Of a stretch of 64,000 bases of DNA, positions 7,792 through 17,435 are shown piece after piece. The notes under the pieces were generated by a model, which was not told the origin of the DNA, ran no database searches, and was given only the letters and a program-made list of their open reading frames with translations. A program made the translations under genes and the position numbers. Every line of letters starts with the position of its first letter. The stretch's first letter is position 1. Origin of the DNA: Variovorax flavidus (lineage in GTDB: Bacteria > Pseudomonadota > Gammaproteobacteria > Burkholderiales > Burkholderiaceae_C); assembly GCF_030317145.1 (NCBI RefSeq), contig NZ_JASZYE010000003.1, positions 434,001-498,000 of the forward strand, read 5' to 3'.

Positions 7792-9426
7792 ATGAAGCGG
7801 ATCTTCGGCGGCGCCTTGCTGGCGTCGGCATTCCTTCTCGGCGCGTGCACCACCGCGCCGCCGACCCGGCCCGGCGCCTGGGCTCCCCCCGAAGCGATCG
7901 TGGCGCCCTCCTCCTTCTCGGGCGTGCACGGCCTCGCGGTCGACCAGCAGGGCCGGCTCCTCGCGGGCTCCGTGGTCGGCAACACCTTGTGGGAAGTCGA
8001 CCGGCAGACCGGCGCCGCACGCGTGCTGATCAAGAGCGTCGAGGGCCAGGCAGACGACATCGCGATCGGCCCCAAGGGCGAACTGGCGTGGACCAACTAC
8101 CTGATGGGCATGCTGCGGATGCGCGAGAGCGACAGCGCGCCGATGCGCGTGCTCGCCAAGGACCTGCCCGGCCTCAACTCGCTCGACTTCGACCGGCGCA
8201 ACGGCAAGCTCTACGCCTCGCAGGTGTTCCTCGGCGACGCGCTGTGGGAGATCGACGTCGCGGGCCAGAAGCCGCCGCGCCTGATCAAGAAGGACATGGG
8301 CGGCTTCAACGGCTTCGAGGTCGGCCCGGACGGCATGCTCTACGGCCCGCTGTGGTTCAAGGGCCAGGTCGTGAAGATCGATCCGGCCAACGGCGCCATG
8401 ACCGTGATCGCCGATGGCTTCAAGATCCCTGCGGCGGCCAATCTCGACGGCAAGGGCAACCTGTGGGTGGTCGATGCGCGCAGCGGCGAACTGGTCCGCG
8501 TCGATCTCGCGACGGGCCGCAAGACCGTCGCCAAGCGACTCAAGCCATCGCTCGACAACCTCGCCATCGCGCCGGAAGGCACGGTCTACGTGTCGAACAT
8601 GGCGGACAACTCGGTCGAGGCCTTCAATCCGGCGACGGGCGAACTGCGCCTGCTCACGGGCGGCAAGCTCGCCGTGCCGGCAGGCCTCAAGATCGACGGC
8701 AACGACCTCTGGGTGGCCGACATCTTCGGCTTCCGCCAGGTCGATGCCACGAGCGGCGCGGTGCGCGACATCTTCCGCATGCAGCGCGACCCGGATCTGG
8801 AATACCCGTTCGCGGTCGGCCTGTCGGCCACGCACTTCGCGCTGACGTCGTGGTTCACGGGCACGGTCCAGCTGGTGGACCGGAAGACGCTCAAGACCAC
8901 CGGCGTGCTGCACGGCCTGAAGGCGCCGGTCGACGCCATCCCGATGCCCGACGGCAGCGTGATCTACGCCGAGATCGCGACCGGCAGCGTGAGCCGCGCG
9001 AGCGGCCCGAAGTTCGAGAACAAGGAAGTGATCGCGAGCGGCCTGGTCGGGCCGGTGCAGATGACCCTGGGCAAGGATGGCGCGCTCTATGTGACGGAAG
9101 CCGCGGGCAAGCTGACGCGCATTCCGCTCGACGCGAGCGCTCCGTTGCGCGCCGTCGCCGAGGGGCTGGCGATGCCCGAAGGCGTGGCGCAGACGCCTTG
9201 GGGCACGTTCATCGTCGCGGAAAGCGCGGCGCGGCGGCTGGTGGAGATCGACATCGCGAGCGGCACGCGGCGCACGGTTGCGGAAAACCTGCCGATCGGC
9301 CTCGAAGGCGGGCCGGGCATGCCGCCACCCTACGTGCCGACCGGCGTGGCGGTCGGCAGCGACGGGACGATCTACATGACGGCGGACCGCAACAACGCGC
9401 TGTACCGGATCAGGCCGCAGCGCTGA
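7792..9426 (+). CDS. SMP-30/NHL-type beta-propeller lipoprotein
   Basis: A 544-residue exported protein. The N-terminus has a lipoprotein signal with lipobox LGAC (Cys19), so it is probably anchored to the periplasmic face of a membrane. The remainder is a series of WD/NHL-like blades with recurring patterns such as GLAVDQQGRLLAG, DIAIGPKGELAW and MTLGKDGALYVTEAAGKL. This is consistent with a beta-propeller of the SMP-30/gluconolactonase-like superfamily, perhaps two propellers given the length. The start is supported by GAGGAGACAAC. The enzymatic metal ligands of gluconolactonase could not be confirmed, so a binding role is equally possible. Confidence 0.75.
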   Translation: MKRIFGGALLASAFLLGACTTAPPTRPGAWAPPEAIVAPSSFSGVHGLAVDQQGRLLAGSVVGNTLWEVDRQTGAARVLIKSVEGQADDIAIGPKGELAWTNYLMGMLRMRESDSAPMRVLAKDLPGLNSLDFDRRNGKLYASQVFLGDALWEIDVAGQKPPRLIKKDMGGFNGFEVGPDGMLYGPLWFKGQVVKIDPANGAMTVIADGFKIPAAANLDGKGNLWVVDARSGELVRVDLATGRKTVAKRLKPSLDNLAIAPEGTVYVSNMADNSVEAFNPATGELRLLTGGKLAVPAGLKIDGNDLWVADIFGFRQVDATSGAVRDIFRMQRDPDLEYPFAVGLSATHFALTSWFTGTVQLVDRKTLKTTGVLHGLKAPVDAIPMPDGSVIYAEIATGSVSRASGPKFENKEVIASGLVGPVQMTLGKDGALYVTEAAGKLTRIPLDASAPLRAVAEGLAMPEGVAQTPWGTFIVAESAARRLVEIDIASGTRRTVAENLPIGLEGGPGMPPPYVPTGVAVGSDGTIYMTADRNNALYRIRPQR

Positions 9427-9443
9427 AGGCTCGAAGGGCGTGA

Positions 9444-10352
9444 TCAGGCCGGGGCGCTGCCGGCGTTGCAGTACGCCGTCAGCGCGGCGACGAGGTGCGT
9501 GAAGGTTGCGCGCACCCTTCGCATGCGTCGCAGATCCTCGTGCATCGTGACCCAGGTCTCCAGCTCGTAGCGGAACTCGTTCGCCAGCACCGGCACCAGC
9601 GATGGATCACGCCGGGCGAGCGCCTTCTGGCAGATGCCGATGCCGAGGCCGGCGCGGATCGCGCCCAGTTGCGCGAGCTGGTTGTCGGTGCGGCAGCTGA
9701 ACATCGCGCGCTTCAAGTCGAGGCCGGCGGCCCGCAGGGCGCGCAGGTCGGCAGTCTCCCGATCGGGGCCGATCAACGCGAAGCGGCGGAGGTCGTCCAG
9801 GCTGGTCGGCGTCCCGTGCTTTTTCAGGTAAGCCGCCTTGGCGTAGAAACCCAGTTCCACCACGCCGACGCGCGTGGCCACCATGGCGGCCTGGGTCGGC
9901 CGCACCATGCGCACCGCGATGTCGGCTTCGTGCCGCAGCAAGTCCTCGTTGCGGTTCGTGAGGCTCAGCTCGAACACCAGCCCCGGCTGCGCATCCTGCA
10001 GGCTGGCCAGCACCGCGGGCAGCACCTCCGCGCCCATCACGTCGCTGGCGGTGATGCGGACCGTGCCTGACGCGGCATCGGTGTCCGCCGAGGCCGCGCG
10101 TGCAAAGGCATCGGCTGCGGCGGCCATGGTTTCCGCATGGGCGCCAAGCTCCCGTGCCGCGTCGGTCGGCGTCAGGCCGCTGGGGGACCGGGTGAAGAGC
10201 GCGACGCCGATGGAGCGCTCCAGCGCCTCGAGGCGGCGGCGCACCGTGGGCTGCGCGATGTCGAGCGCCCGGGCTGCGGCCGACAGGCTGCCCTCGCGAA
10301 GGACGGCGAGAAAGGCGCGCTGGCTTTCCCAGTCCAGTGGATTCAGGCTCAT
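9444..10352 (-). CDS. LysR-family transcriptional regulator
   Basis: A 302-residue LysR protein. The HTH is near residues 15-60 (LSAAARALDIAQPTVRRRLEAL), followed by the substrate-binding-like domain. The start is placed at 10352 (MSLNPLDW); ATG codons further upstream, such as 10361, are possible, and no clear ribosome binding site separates them. It is divergent from an NAD-dependent epimerase-like gene with about 90 bp between, which it probably controls. It converges on the beta-propeller lipoprotein gene. Confidence 0.87.
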   Translation of the reverse strand: MSLNPLDWESQRAFLAVLREGSLSAAARALDIAQPTVRRRLEALERSIGVALFTRSPSGLTPTDAARELGAHAETMAAAADAFARAASADTDAASGTVRITASDVMGAEVLPAVLASLQDAQPGLVFELSLTNRNEDLLRHEADIAVRMVRPTQAAMVATRVGVVELGFYAKAAYLKKHGTPTSLDDLRRFALIGPDRETADLRALRAAGLDLKRAMFSCRTDNQLAQLGAIRAGLGIGICQKALARRDPSLVPVLANEFRYELETWVTMHEDLRRMRRVRATFTHLVAALTAYCNAGSAPA

Positions 10353-10442
10353 ACATTTCATACTAGCTGATGGCATCGCCATGACAATTGTGTTTGCACC
10401 ACCCTGCCTCAAGAATTGGCCTCTTCACGAAAGGAATGGCTC

Positions 10443-11444
10443 ATGGAACGAGGTACGGCACTGGTGCTCGGCGCGACGGGCGGAATCGGCGGCGAAACGA
10501 CGGCTGCGCTGCTGCGGCGCGGCTGGCAGGTGCGGGCGCTGGCGCGTGACCCGGCGAAGGCCGCGGCGCAATGGCCGGCCGGCATGGCGCGGCCGGAATG
10601 GGTGGCGGGCGACGCGCTCGATGCCGACAGCGTCATCGCCGCCGCACGCGGCGCGTCGCTGATCGTGCATGCGGTCAATCCGCCCGGCTACCGCCACTGG
10701 AAGACGCTGGTGCTGCCGATGCTGGAGAGCACGATCCGCGCGGCCGCAGCCTCCGGTGCGCGCATCGTGCTGCCGGGCACGGTCTACAACTACGGACCGG
10801 ACGCATTCCCCGACCTCGTCGAAGACTCGCCGCAGCATCCACGGACACGCAAGGGCGCGATCCGTGTGCAGATGGAGCAGCGCCTGCGCGACGCCGCCGA
10901 TCGCGGTGTGCGCACGCTGATCGTGCGGGCCGGCGACTTCTTCGGGCCCCGCGCAGGCAACAACTGGTTCGCGCAACTGGCGAAGCCCGGCCAGCCGCTC
11001 GCCGCGACCACCGACCCCGGCCATCGCGGCACCGGACACCAATGGGCCTACCTGCCGGACGTTGCGGAAACCATCGTCCAGCTCGTTGAACGCGACAGCG
11101 CGCTGGCACCCTTCGAGACCTTCCACATGGCAGGGCATTGGGATGCGGACGGCACGCAGATGCAGGCCGCCATCCGCCGCGCGAGCGGACAGCCCGATCT
11201 GCCGGCCAGGCACTTTCCGTGGTGGCTGGTGACCCTGGCGTCGCCCTTCGTGCCGTTGTTCCGGGAACTGCGCGAGATGCGCTACCTCTGGGAGCAACCT
11301 GTGCGGCTGCGCAATGCAAGGCTGCTGTCGGTGCTCGGGAGCGAGCCGCATACGCCGCTGGACACCGCCGTGGCCACCACGCTGCAGGGGCTCGGCTGTC
11401 TGCGCGACGGGGGACCGGCCGGCGCACTCCGCGGCACCCTGTAG
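10443..11444 (+). CDS. NAD-dependent epimerase/dehydratase-like protein
   Basis: A 333-residue Rossmann-fold protein of the extended/atypical SDR class. The cofactor loop GATGGIGG sits at residues 9-16. A YNYGPDAF segment (about 116-123) and GDFFGPRAGNNW resemble the substrate-binding area of NmrA/epimerase proteins. The ATG at 10443 follows AAAGGAAT. A classic YxxxK pair is not clearly placed, so catalysis is uncertain. It is divergent from the LysR gene, its likely regulator. Confidence 0.8.
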   Translation: MERGTALVLGATGGIGGETTAALLRRGWQVRALARDPAKAAAQWPAGMARPEWVAGDALDADSVIAAARGASLIVHAVNPPGYRHWKTLVLPMLESTIRAAAASGARIVLPGTVYNYGPDAFPDLVEDSPQHPRTRKGAIRVQMEQRLRDAADRGVRTLIVRAGDFFGPRAGNNWFAQLAKPGQPLAATTDPGHRGTGHQWAYLPDVAETIVQLVERDSALAPFETFHMAGHWDADGTQMQAAIRRASGQPDLPARHFPWWLVTLASPFVPLFRELREMRYLWEQPVRLRNARLLSVLGSEPHTPLDTAVATTLQGLGCLRDGGPAGALRGTL

Positions 11445-11521
11445 CCACTTCCCGCAAGCACGGCGGGCGCGGCCGGGCCTAGAGTCGGCGAAGCTGACAG
11501 AGGACCGACCGGAGACAAGGC

Positions 11522-12682
11522 ATGCAGTACACGCACGAGCATCTCGAGATCCAGAAGACGATGCGTCGCTTCATCGACGAGGAGATCAATCCCCATGTGG
11601 ATGAATGGGAGGCCGCCGAGAGCTTCCCGGCACACGAGGTGTTCAGGAAGCTGGGCGCGCTCGGGCTGCTGGGGCTCAACAAGCCGGAGGACTACGGCGG
11701 CGCCGGCCTCGACTACTCGTACGCGATGGCTCTGGCCGAGGCGCTGGGCCACGTGAGCTGCGGCGGCGTGCCGATGGCGATCGGCGTGCAGACCGACATG
11801 TGCACGCCCGCGCTCGCCCGCTTCGGCAGCGACGCCCTGCGCCGCGAATTCCTGGTGCCCGCCATCGCAGGCGAGACGGTGGGTTGCATCGGCGTCAGCG
11901 AGCCCGGCGCCGGCAGCGATGTCGCCGGCCTCAAGAGCCACGCGCGCAAGGACGGCGATGACTACCTCATCACCGGCCAGAAGATGTGGATCACCAACAG
12001 CCTGCAGGCCGACTGGATGTGCATGCTGGTCAACACCGGCGACGGGCCGGTGCATCGCAACAAGTCGCTGGTCATCGTGCCGATGGACAGCCCCGGCATC
12101 GAGAAGGCGAAGAAGATCCGCAAGATCGGCATGCATTCGAGCGACACCGGGCTCATCTACTTCGACAACGTGCGCGTGCCGCAGCGCTACCGCATCGGCG
12201 AGGAGGGCCAGGGCTTCGTCTACCAGATGCAGCAGTTCCAGGAAGAGCGCCTGTGGTGCGCGGCGAGTTCGCTGGTGCCGCTGGACGACTGCATCGCCGA
12301 GACCATCGAATGGGCGCAGCAGCGCAAGCTCTTCGGCGGCACGCTGGCCGACCAGCAGTGGGTGCAGTTCAAGCTCGCGGAACTCAAGACCGAGGTCGAG
12401 GCCCTGCGTGCACTCACCTACCGGGCCTGCGACCTGCACGTGCAGGGCCAGGACGTGACCGAACTGGCCTCGATGGCCAAGCTCAAGTGCGGCCGGCTCA
12501 CGCGCGAGGTGGCCGACACCTGCCTGCAGTTCTGGGGCGGCATGGGCTTCACCTGGGAGAACCGCGTGTCGCGCCTGTACCGCGATGGCCGGCTGGCCTC
12601 GATCGGCGGCGGCGCCGACGAAGTGATGCTGGGCATCCTCGCGAAGACGATGGGCATCGCGAAGAAGCCGCCGAGGGAGTGA
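11522..12682 (+). CDS. Acyl-CoA dehydrogenase (citronellyl-CoA dehydrogenase-like)
   Basis: A 386-residue FAD-dependent acyl-CoA dehydrogenase. The N-terminal helical domain is followed by the beta domain with signature GCIGVSEPGAGSDVAGL and WITNS, then the C-terminal helical domain with QQRKLFGGTL and the LQFWGGMGF flavin-contact segment. It resembles AtuD-type dehydrogenases more than short-chain butyryl-CoA enzymes, which is a family impression only. The start follows GGAGACAAGGC. The enzyme would introduce an alpha-beta double bond in an acyl-CoA and pass electrons to ETF. It stands alone, converging on a LysR gene. Confidence 0.88.
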   Translation: MQYTHEHLEIQKTMRRFIDEEINPHVDEWEAAESFPAHEVFRKLGALGLLGLNKPEDYGGAGLDYSYAMALAEALGHVSCGGVPMAIGVQTDMCTPALARFGSDALRREFLVPAIAGETVGCIGVSEPGAGSDVAGLKSHARKDGDDYLITGQKMWITNSLQADWMCMLVNTGDGPVHRNKSLVIVPMDSPGIEKAKKIRKIGMHSSDTGLIYFDNVRVPQRYRIGEEGQGFVYQMQQFQEERLWCAASSLVPLDDCIAETIEWAQQRKLFGGTLADQQWVQFKLAELKTEVEALRALTYRACDLHVQGQDVTELASMAKLKCGRLTREVADTCLQFWGGMGFTWENRVSRLYRDGRLASIGGGADEVMLGILAKTMGIAKKPPRE

Positions 12683-12703
12683 TGCGGCGGCGGCCAGGCG
12701 GGC

Positions 12704-13615
12704 CTAGCCGCCGCCGAGGTCGGCGCTCTCCGGATCGGCCGAACTCCGCTGGATCCAGTCGATGAAGTTGGCGACTTCGCTGCGCTGGGAGTGGCGCTGC
12801 GGACACACCAGGAAGTGCGCCTGGACCTTCACGCACCAGTCTTTGTCGAAGACCTTGCGCAAGCGCCCCTGGTGAAGATGGCCCGCAGCGATGGACGAGC
12901 TGTCCAGCGCGACGCCAAGCCCCTGCACCGCCGCATCGAGGGCCATGGAAGTGCGGTCGAAACGATAGGCGAACTGGCCGACCGCGAAGTCGACGTTGCG
13001 GCTGCGAAACCAGTCCCCCCACTGCACCACGTTGACGACCGACTGGATCAAGGGCACGTGCAGCAGGTCTTCCGGTGTCTCGATGCGATGCTGCTCGATG
13101 AACGCCGGGCTCGCCATCGGCTGGATGCGCTCCTCGAAGACCGGCTGCACGTGCAGGTGCGGCCAGTTGGGCAGGCCGTAGCGGATGTCGATGTCGATCT
13201 GTCCGCTCGAGAAATCCGAGTGCACGGCCGACGACGACAGCGATAGCGAAACGCCCGGATGCGCCTTCGCGAAGACCGCGAGCCGGGGCATCAGCCACAG
13301 GCTCGCGAAGCTCGGCGCGGCATGCACGTACAGCGAATTCCGAACGCCCTTGCGCACGTTGTCCGTGGCCGAACTGATGGCGTCGAGCGCCACCGACACC
13401 CGGCTCATGTACTCGCGCCCCGCATCTGTCAGCTCGATGCTGCGCACGGTCCGCTCGAACAGCCGAACGCCCAGCAGCTGCTCGAGCTTGGCGATCTGGT
13501 GGCTGACCGCCGAGGGCGTGAGGTTCAGTTCGACCGCAGCCGCCGTGAAGCTCAGGCGACGCGCCGCGGCCTCGAAGGCCAGCAGGCAGCTCAGCGGAGG
13601 AAAGGACGAACGCAC
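12704..13615 (-). CDS. LysR-family regulator (GcvA-like) of the TRAP/transketolase cluster
   Basis: A 303-residue LysR regulator of the GcvA/AmpR-like subgroup, with HTH FTAAAVELNLTPSAVSHQIA at about residues 23-42. The start is GTG at 13615, preceded by AAAGGG at suitable spacing. It is divergent from the SDR gene across 114 bp that must contain both promoters. By position it is the likely regulator of the SDR-TRAP-transketolase operon, with the imported compound or a derivative as inducer. Confidence 0.9.
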   Translation of the reverse strand: MRSSFPPLSCLLAFEAAARRLSFTAAAVELNLTPSAVSHQIAKLEQLLGVRLFERTVRSIELTDAGREYMSRVSVALDAISSATDNVRKGVRNSLYVHAAPSFASLWLMPRLAVFAKAHPGVSLSLSSSAVHSDFSSGQIDIDIRYGLPNWPHLHVQPVFEERIQPMASPAFIEQHRIETPEDLLHVPLIQSVVNVVQWGDWFRSRNVDFAVGQFAYRFDRTSMALDAAVQGLGVALDSSSIAAGHLHQGRLRKVFDKDWCVKVQAHFLVCPQRHSQRSEVANFIDWIQRSSADPESADLGGG

Positions 13616-13729
13616 GGGTAAACCCTTTATGAAGGCGATTCACTCATCGCTGAAAAAGTGTCGTTTGTCTTCATGCGTACGGGTGTCCATAGTTACCCCC
13701 ATCCCGCACACACCCATAGGAGACATACC

Positions 13730-14479
13730 GTGCTGCTTACCGATCGCGTCGCCCTCATCACCGGCGGTGCCGGCCTCAACGGCCTCGGATTCGCCACCGC
13801 CCGCCTGCTCGCCTCTCACGGCGCGCGAGTCGTCATCACCGATCTCGAAGCCGCGACGCCGGCGCAGGCCGCCGCCCAGCTCGGCGACAACCACCTGGGG
13901 CTGGTCGCGAACGTCACGGTCAAGTCCGAAATCGACGCGGCCGTGGCGCGCGTGGTCGAGCGATTCGGCCGCATCGACATCCTCGTCAACAACGCCGGCA
14001 TCACCCAGCCGCGCAAGACGGTGGACATCACGGGTGCCGACTACGACGCCGTGCTCGATGTCAGCTTGCGCGGCACGCTGCTGGCCTCGCAGGCGGTGAT
14101 CCCGCACATGCAGCGCCAGAAGAATGGTTCGATCGTCTGCATCTCGTCGGTCTCGGCACAGCGCGGCGGCGGCATCCTGGGCGGCCCGCACTATTCGGCG
14201 GCCAAGGCCGGCGTGCTCGGGCTGGCCCGCGCCATGGCGCGCGAACTGGGAGCCGACGGCATCCGCGTCAACTCGATCGCGCCCGGCCTCATCAGCACGG
14301 ACATCAACAAGGACAAGCTGACCGACGAGCGCAAGGCGCAGATCGCCGCCGACATCCCCATCGGCCGCCTTGGCGTGCCCGCCGACGTCGCCGGCGCCTG
14401 CCTGTTCCTCGCCAGCGACCTGTCCGGCTATTGCACCGGCATCACGCTCGACGTGAACGGCGGCATGTTGATTCACTGA
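13730..14479 (+). CDS. Short-chain dehydrogenase/reductase
   Basis: A 249-residue classical SDR. The catalytic Ser, Tyr and Lys lie in SSVSAQRGGG and HYSAAKAG. The NNAG motif is present (LVNNAGITQ). Asp in VVITDLEA at the end of beta-2 favours NAD(H) over NADP(H). The glycine loop reads TGGAGLNGLG, two residues longer than the usual TGxxxGxG. The start GTG at 13730 follows ATAGGAGACATACC; upstream in-frame codons lack a ribosome binding site. It is first in the operon with a TRAP transporter and transketolases, so it probably oxidises the imported polyol or sugar (inference). Confidence 0.9.
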   Translation: MLLTDRVALITGGAGLNGLGFATARLLASHGARVVITDLEAATPAQAAAQLGDNHLGLVANVTVKSEIDAAVARVVERFGRIDILVNNAGITQPRKTVDITGADYDAVLDVSLRGTLLASQAVIPHMQRQKNGSIVCISSVSAQRGGGILGGPHYSAAKAGVLGLARAMARELGADGIRVNSIAPGLISTDINKDKLTDERKAQIAADIPIGRLGVPADVAGACLFLASDLSGYCTGITLDVNGGMLIH

Positions 14480-14510
14480 TTCCATCCATCACTACAACGG
14501 AGACAAGACC

Positions 14511-15491
14511 ATGAAGCGCAGACATTTCGCCCTCCCCCTCCTCATCGGCGCACTGATGGCCTCGGGCCTTGCGTTCGCGCAGCAGGCCGTCAAGCTCACC
14601 CTGGGCCACGGCGCGGCGCCGGGCAATCCGCGCCATGAGGCGGCCGTGAAGTTCGCCGACACCGTCAAGGCCAAGACCAACGGCCGCTACGAGATCCAGG
14701 TGGCGCATTCCGCGCAGCTCGGGGACGACGCCGCCATGGTCACCGCCCTGCGTTCCGGCTCGCTCGACATCTCGGCCAACAGCCAGGGCGCGATGGCGAA
14801 CGTGGTGCCGGAGTACGCGGCGCTGGGCCTGCCCTTCCTGTTCGCCGACATCCAGAAGGCGTGGCAACTGCTCGACGGGCCCATCGGCGAGGACCTGTCC
14901 AAGCGCACCGCCGCCAAGGGCATGGTCGTGCTGGGCTACTGGGACAACGGCATTCGCCACGTCACCAACAGCAAGCGGCCGATCAAGGCCCCGGCGGACA
15001 TCAAGGGCCTCAAGCTGCGCACGCCGCCCGATGCCATGACCATGGACATCATGCAGGCGCTCGGCGCCGACGCGCAGCAGATCAAGTTCTCGGAGCTGTA
15101 CGTCGCGCTCCAGCAGGGCGTGGTCGACGGCCAGGAGAACCCGCTGACCAACATCTCGTCGGCCAAGCTGTACGAAGTGCAGAAGTACCTCTCGCTCACC
15201 GGCCACAAGTACGAAACCAATCCCTTCGTGATGAGCAAGCGCTCTTGGGACAAGTTGAGCCCTGCGGACCAGAAGGTGTTCACCGAAGCCGCGGCCGAGG
15301 CCACCCAGGTCCAGCGCAAGCTCTCCAAGGAAGCCGACGAGAAGCTCGTCGCCGAACTCAAGGGCAAGGGCATCCAGATCGACACGGTGGACCGCAAGGC
15401 CTTCGCCGACGCGACGAAGTCGGTCTACACCAAGTGGGCCGCCGGCCCTGCGGGCGACTTCGTCAAGCGCGTCGTCCAGCAGGCGCAGTAA
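14511..15491 (+). CDS. dctP: TRAP transporter substrate-binding protein (DctP family)
   Basis: A 326-residue periplasmic binding protein with a signal peptide ending near GLAFA-QQ (residue 23). It shows DctP-family hallmarks: LTLGHGAAPGNPRH, GYWDNGIRHVTNSKRPIKAP and LKLRTPPDAM, the last containing the Arg that usually binds a substrate carboxylate. It binds the solute in the periplasm and delivers it to the DctQM pair encoded downstream. GGAGACAAGACC precedes the ATG. The ligand could be a sugar acid or another acidic solute because of the conserved Arg, which is relevant to the pathway puzzle here. Confidence 0.92.
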   Translation: MKRRHFALPLLIGALMASGLAFAQQAVKLTLGHGAAPGNPRHEAAVKFADTVKAKTNGRYEIQVAHSAQLGDDAAMVTALRSGSLDISANSQGAMANVVPEYAALGLPFLFADIQKAWQLLDGPIGEDLSKRTAAKGMVVLGYWDNGIRHVTNSKRPIKAPADIKGLKLRTPPDAMTMDIMQALGADAQQIKFSELYVALQQGVVDGQENPLTNISSAKLYEVQKYLSLTGHKYETNPFVMSKRSWDKLSPADQKVFTEAAAEATQVQRKLSKEADEKLVAELKGKGIQIDTVDRKAFADATKSVYTKWAAGPAGDFVKRVVQQAQ

Positions 15492-15520
15492 CCCACACCA
15501 CCATCACGCCCCAAAAACCA

Positions 15521-15609
15521 GGAATGCCGCGGAACCGGCTTCGCCGGGCCGCCGGTATCGCCCCCGGCCGGGGGTGGAGAGCGACACGCAGTGCGCGAGC
15601 CTGGGGGCG
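15521..15609 (-). repeat. Intergenic hairpin repeat, copy 3 (inverted)
   Basis: A reverse-oriented copy lies inside the operon, between dctP and dctQ, with CCGGCTTCGCCGG as its core stem. It is the only one of the seven copies that is antisense to its neighbours. It ends about 16 bases before the dctQ start, right next to its Shine-Dalgarno AAGGAG. It could affect relative expression of binding protein and permease. Confidence 0.85.
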
Positions 15610-15624
15610 GGCAAGGAGACTTTC

Positions 15625-16140
15625 ATGGCGATCCTACAAACCATCGACCGGTGCATCGGCGCCGCGTGCAGGGGCGTTCTGTACCTCACGCTGGCCGTCG
15701 TGTTCGCGATCCTCAGCGCGAACGTGGCGCTGCGCTATGTGGCGGGCACCAGCCTCGCGTCGGCTTCCGAGCTGCCGGAGCTGATGTTCCCGTGGCTCAT
15801 CATGGCCGGCGTGGTGCTGGCCGCCCAGCATGGCTCCCACATCGCCGTGGTGCTCCTCACGCAGAAGCTCGGCGCCGCGCGGCGCTGGGTGCTGGCGGGC
15901 GGATCGATCGCCGTGGCCGTGCTCTACCTTTCGCTCACGGTCGCGGCCTGGCCGCTGGCCGAGATCGCAGCCGACGAGCGCAGTCCGATGCTGCAAGTCC
16001 CCGGCTCGGTGAGCGTGTGGGCCCTGATGCTGGGCTTCACGCTGCTGAGCATCGTGACGCTGTGCAAGCTGCCCGAGATCTGGGCCGACGCCACCGTGGC
16101 GGAGCCCGAGGCCGCCGAAGCCCTCGCCCACGGAGCCTGA
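15625..16140 (+). CDS. dctQ: TRAP transporter small permease (DctQ family)
   Basis: A 171-residue inner-membrane protein with four predicted transmembrane helices (about residues 15-37, 50-68, 88-108 and 130-150), typical of DctQ. The motif ELPELMFPWLIMAG, with acidic residues before helix 2, fits the family. AAGGAGAC precedes the ATG at 15625. It partners DctM, whose start is three bases downstream. Confidence 0.9.
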   Translation: MAILQTIDRCIGAACRGVLYLTLAVVFAILSANVALRYVAGTSLASASELPELMFPWLIMAGVVLAAQHGSHIAVVLLTQKLGAARRWVLAGGSIAVAVLYLSLTVAAWPLAEIAADERSPMLQVPGSVSVWALMLGFTLLSIVTLCKLPEIWADATVAEPEAAEALAHGA

Positions 16141-16142
16141 CC

Positions 16143-17402
16143 ATGACCGCACTGATCATTGCACTCTTCATCGTCACGGCGCTGCTGTCGATCCCGATCG
16201 CCCATGCGCTGGTCCTGGCGTCCGTCGGCGGGCTGCTCATCATCGACAAGGTGCCGGTGCACCTGGCGATCGAGCAGATGATTTCGCAGACGCAGAGCTT
16301 TCCGCTGATCGCCATTCCCTTCTTCATGATGACCGGCGCGCTGATGGTCAGCGGCAAGCTGGGCCAGAGCCTGGTGACCCTGCTGTCGATGATGATCGGT
16401 CGCGTGCACGGCGGGCCGGCCCAGGTCGGCGTGCTTTCGTCGACGATCTTCGGCGGTGTCTCCGGCTCGGCCGTGGCCGATGCATCGGCGATCGGCTCGA
16501 TGCTGATCCCATGGCTCAAGAAGCTGGGCTACCCGGCGCCGTTCGCGGCCGGCACGCTTGCGGCGGCGGCGACGATCGACATCCTGATCCCGCCGTCCAT
16601 CCCGATGATCGTGTATGCGCTGGTCTCCGGCGCATCGATCGGCGCGCTGTTCGTGGCGGGCATCCTGCCGGGCCTGCTGATGTGCGCGGGCTTCATGGCC
16701 GTGTGCTACGTGCAGGGTCGCCGCCGCGGCTTTCCCCGCGACACCACGCCCTTCGAGTGGCCCCTGTTCTGGCGCCAGCTCGCCCACGCGGGGCCCGCGC
16801 TCGCGATGCCGGTGCTGATCATCGTCTTCCTGCGCTTCGGCATCGCGACGCCGACCGAAGTGAGCGTCATGTCCACGCTGTACGCCCTGGTCGTGGCGGT
16901 CGTGGTCTACCGCGACCTGACCCTGGCCAAGCTGAAGCACGCAGCCATCGAGGCGGGCATCTCCACCGGTGTCGTGCTGCTGATCATCATGGCTTCGAGC
17001 GTGGTCGGCTGGATCGTCACCTACGAGCAACTGCCGGCCGAGTTCACGCGCTTTGCCAAGGAAACGCTGCAATCGCCCTGGCTGATCATCCTGGCGATGA
17101 ACCTGATCATGCTGGCCACCGGCATGTTCATCGACCTGCCCGCGGCCGTGCTGCTGCTCACGCCGATGTTCGTCCCGCTGGCCTCGGCGGTCGGCATGGA
17201 CGCCGTGCAGCTCGGGATCATGATGATCGTCAACCTCTCCATCGGCCTGTACCACCCGCCGATCGGCACCACGCTCTTCATCACCAGCACCATCGCCAAG
17301 GTGCGCATCGGGGATGTGGTGAAAGAACTGATTCCCTTCTATTTCGTGGCGATCGGATTGCTGCTGGGCTTCGCCTACCTGCCCTGGCTCACGATCCGCT
17401 GA
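16143..17402 (+). CDS. dctM: TRAP transporter large permease (DctM family)
   Basis: A 419-residue, roughly 12-helix inner-membrane Na+-coupled permease. It contains the conserved FGGVSGSAVADASAIGSMLIP segment (kept in two parts, FGGVSGSAVAD and SAIGSMLIP), PPSIPMIVYA and LYHPPIGTTLF motifs of DctM. It follows dctQ directly and, with DctP, forms a complete TRAP importer whose operon continues with the transketolase genes. Confidence 0.93.
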   Translation: MTALIIALFIVTALLSIPIAHALVLASVGGLLIIDKVPVHLAIEQMISQTQSFPLIAIPFFMMTGALMVSGKLGQSLVTLLSMMIGRVHGGPAQVGVLSSTIFGGVSGSAVADASAIGSMLIPWLKKLGYPAPFAAGTLAAAATIDILIPPSIPMIVYALVSGASIGALFVAGILPGLLMCAGFMAVCYVQGRRRGFPRDTTPFEWPLFWRQLAHAGPALAMPVLIIVFLRFGIATPTEVSVMSTLYALVVAVVVYRDLTLAKLKHAAIEAGISTGVVLLIIMASSVVGWIVTYEQLPAEFTRFAKETLQSPWLIILAMNLIMLATGMFIDLPAAVLLLTPMFVPLASAVGMDAVQLGIMMIVNLSIGLYHPPIGTTLFITSTIAKVRIGDVVKELIPFYFVAIGLLLGFAYLPWLTIR

Positions 17403-17435
17403 CCTCCGCCCCCGCTCTTCATCCAAAGGAACACC

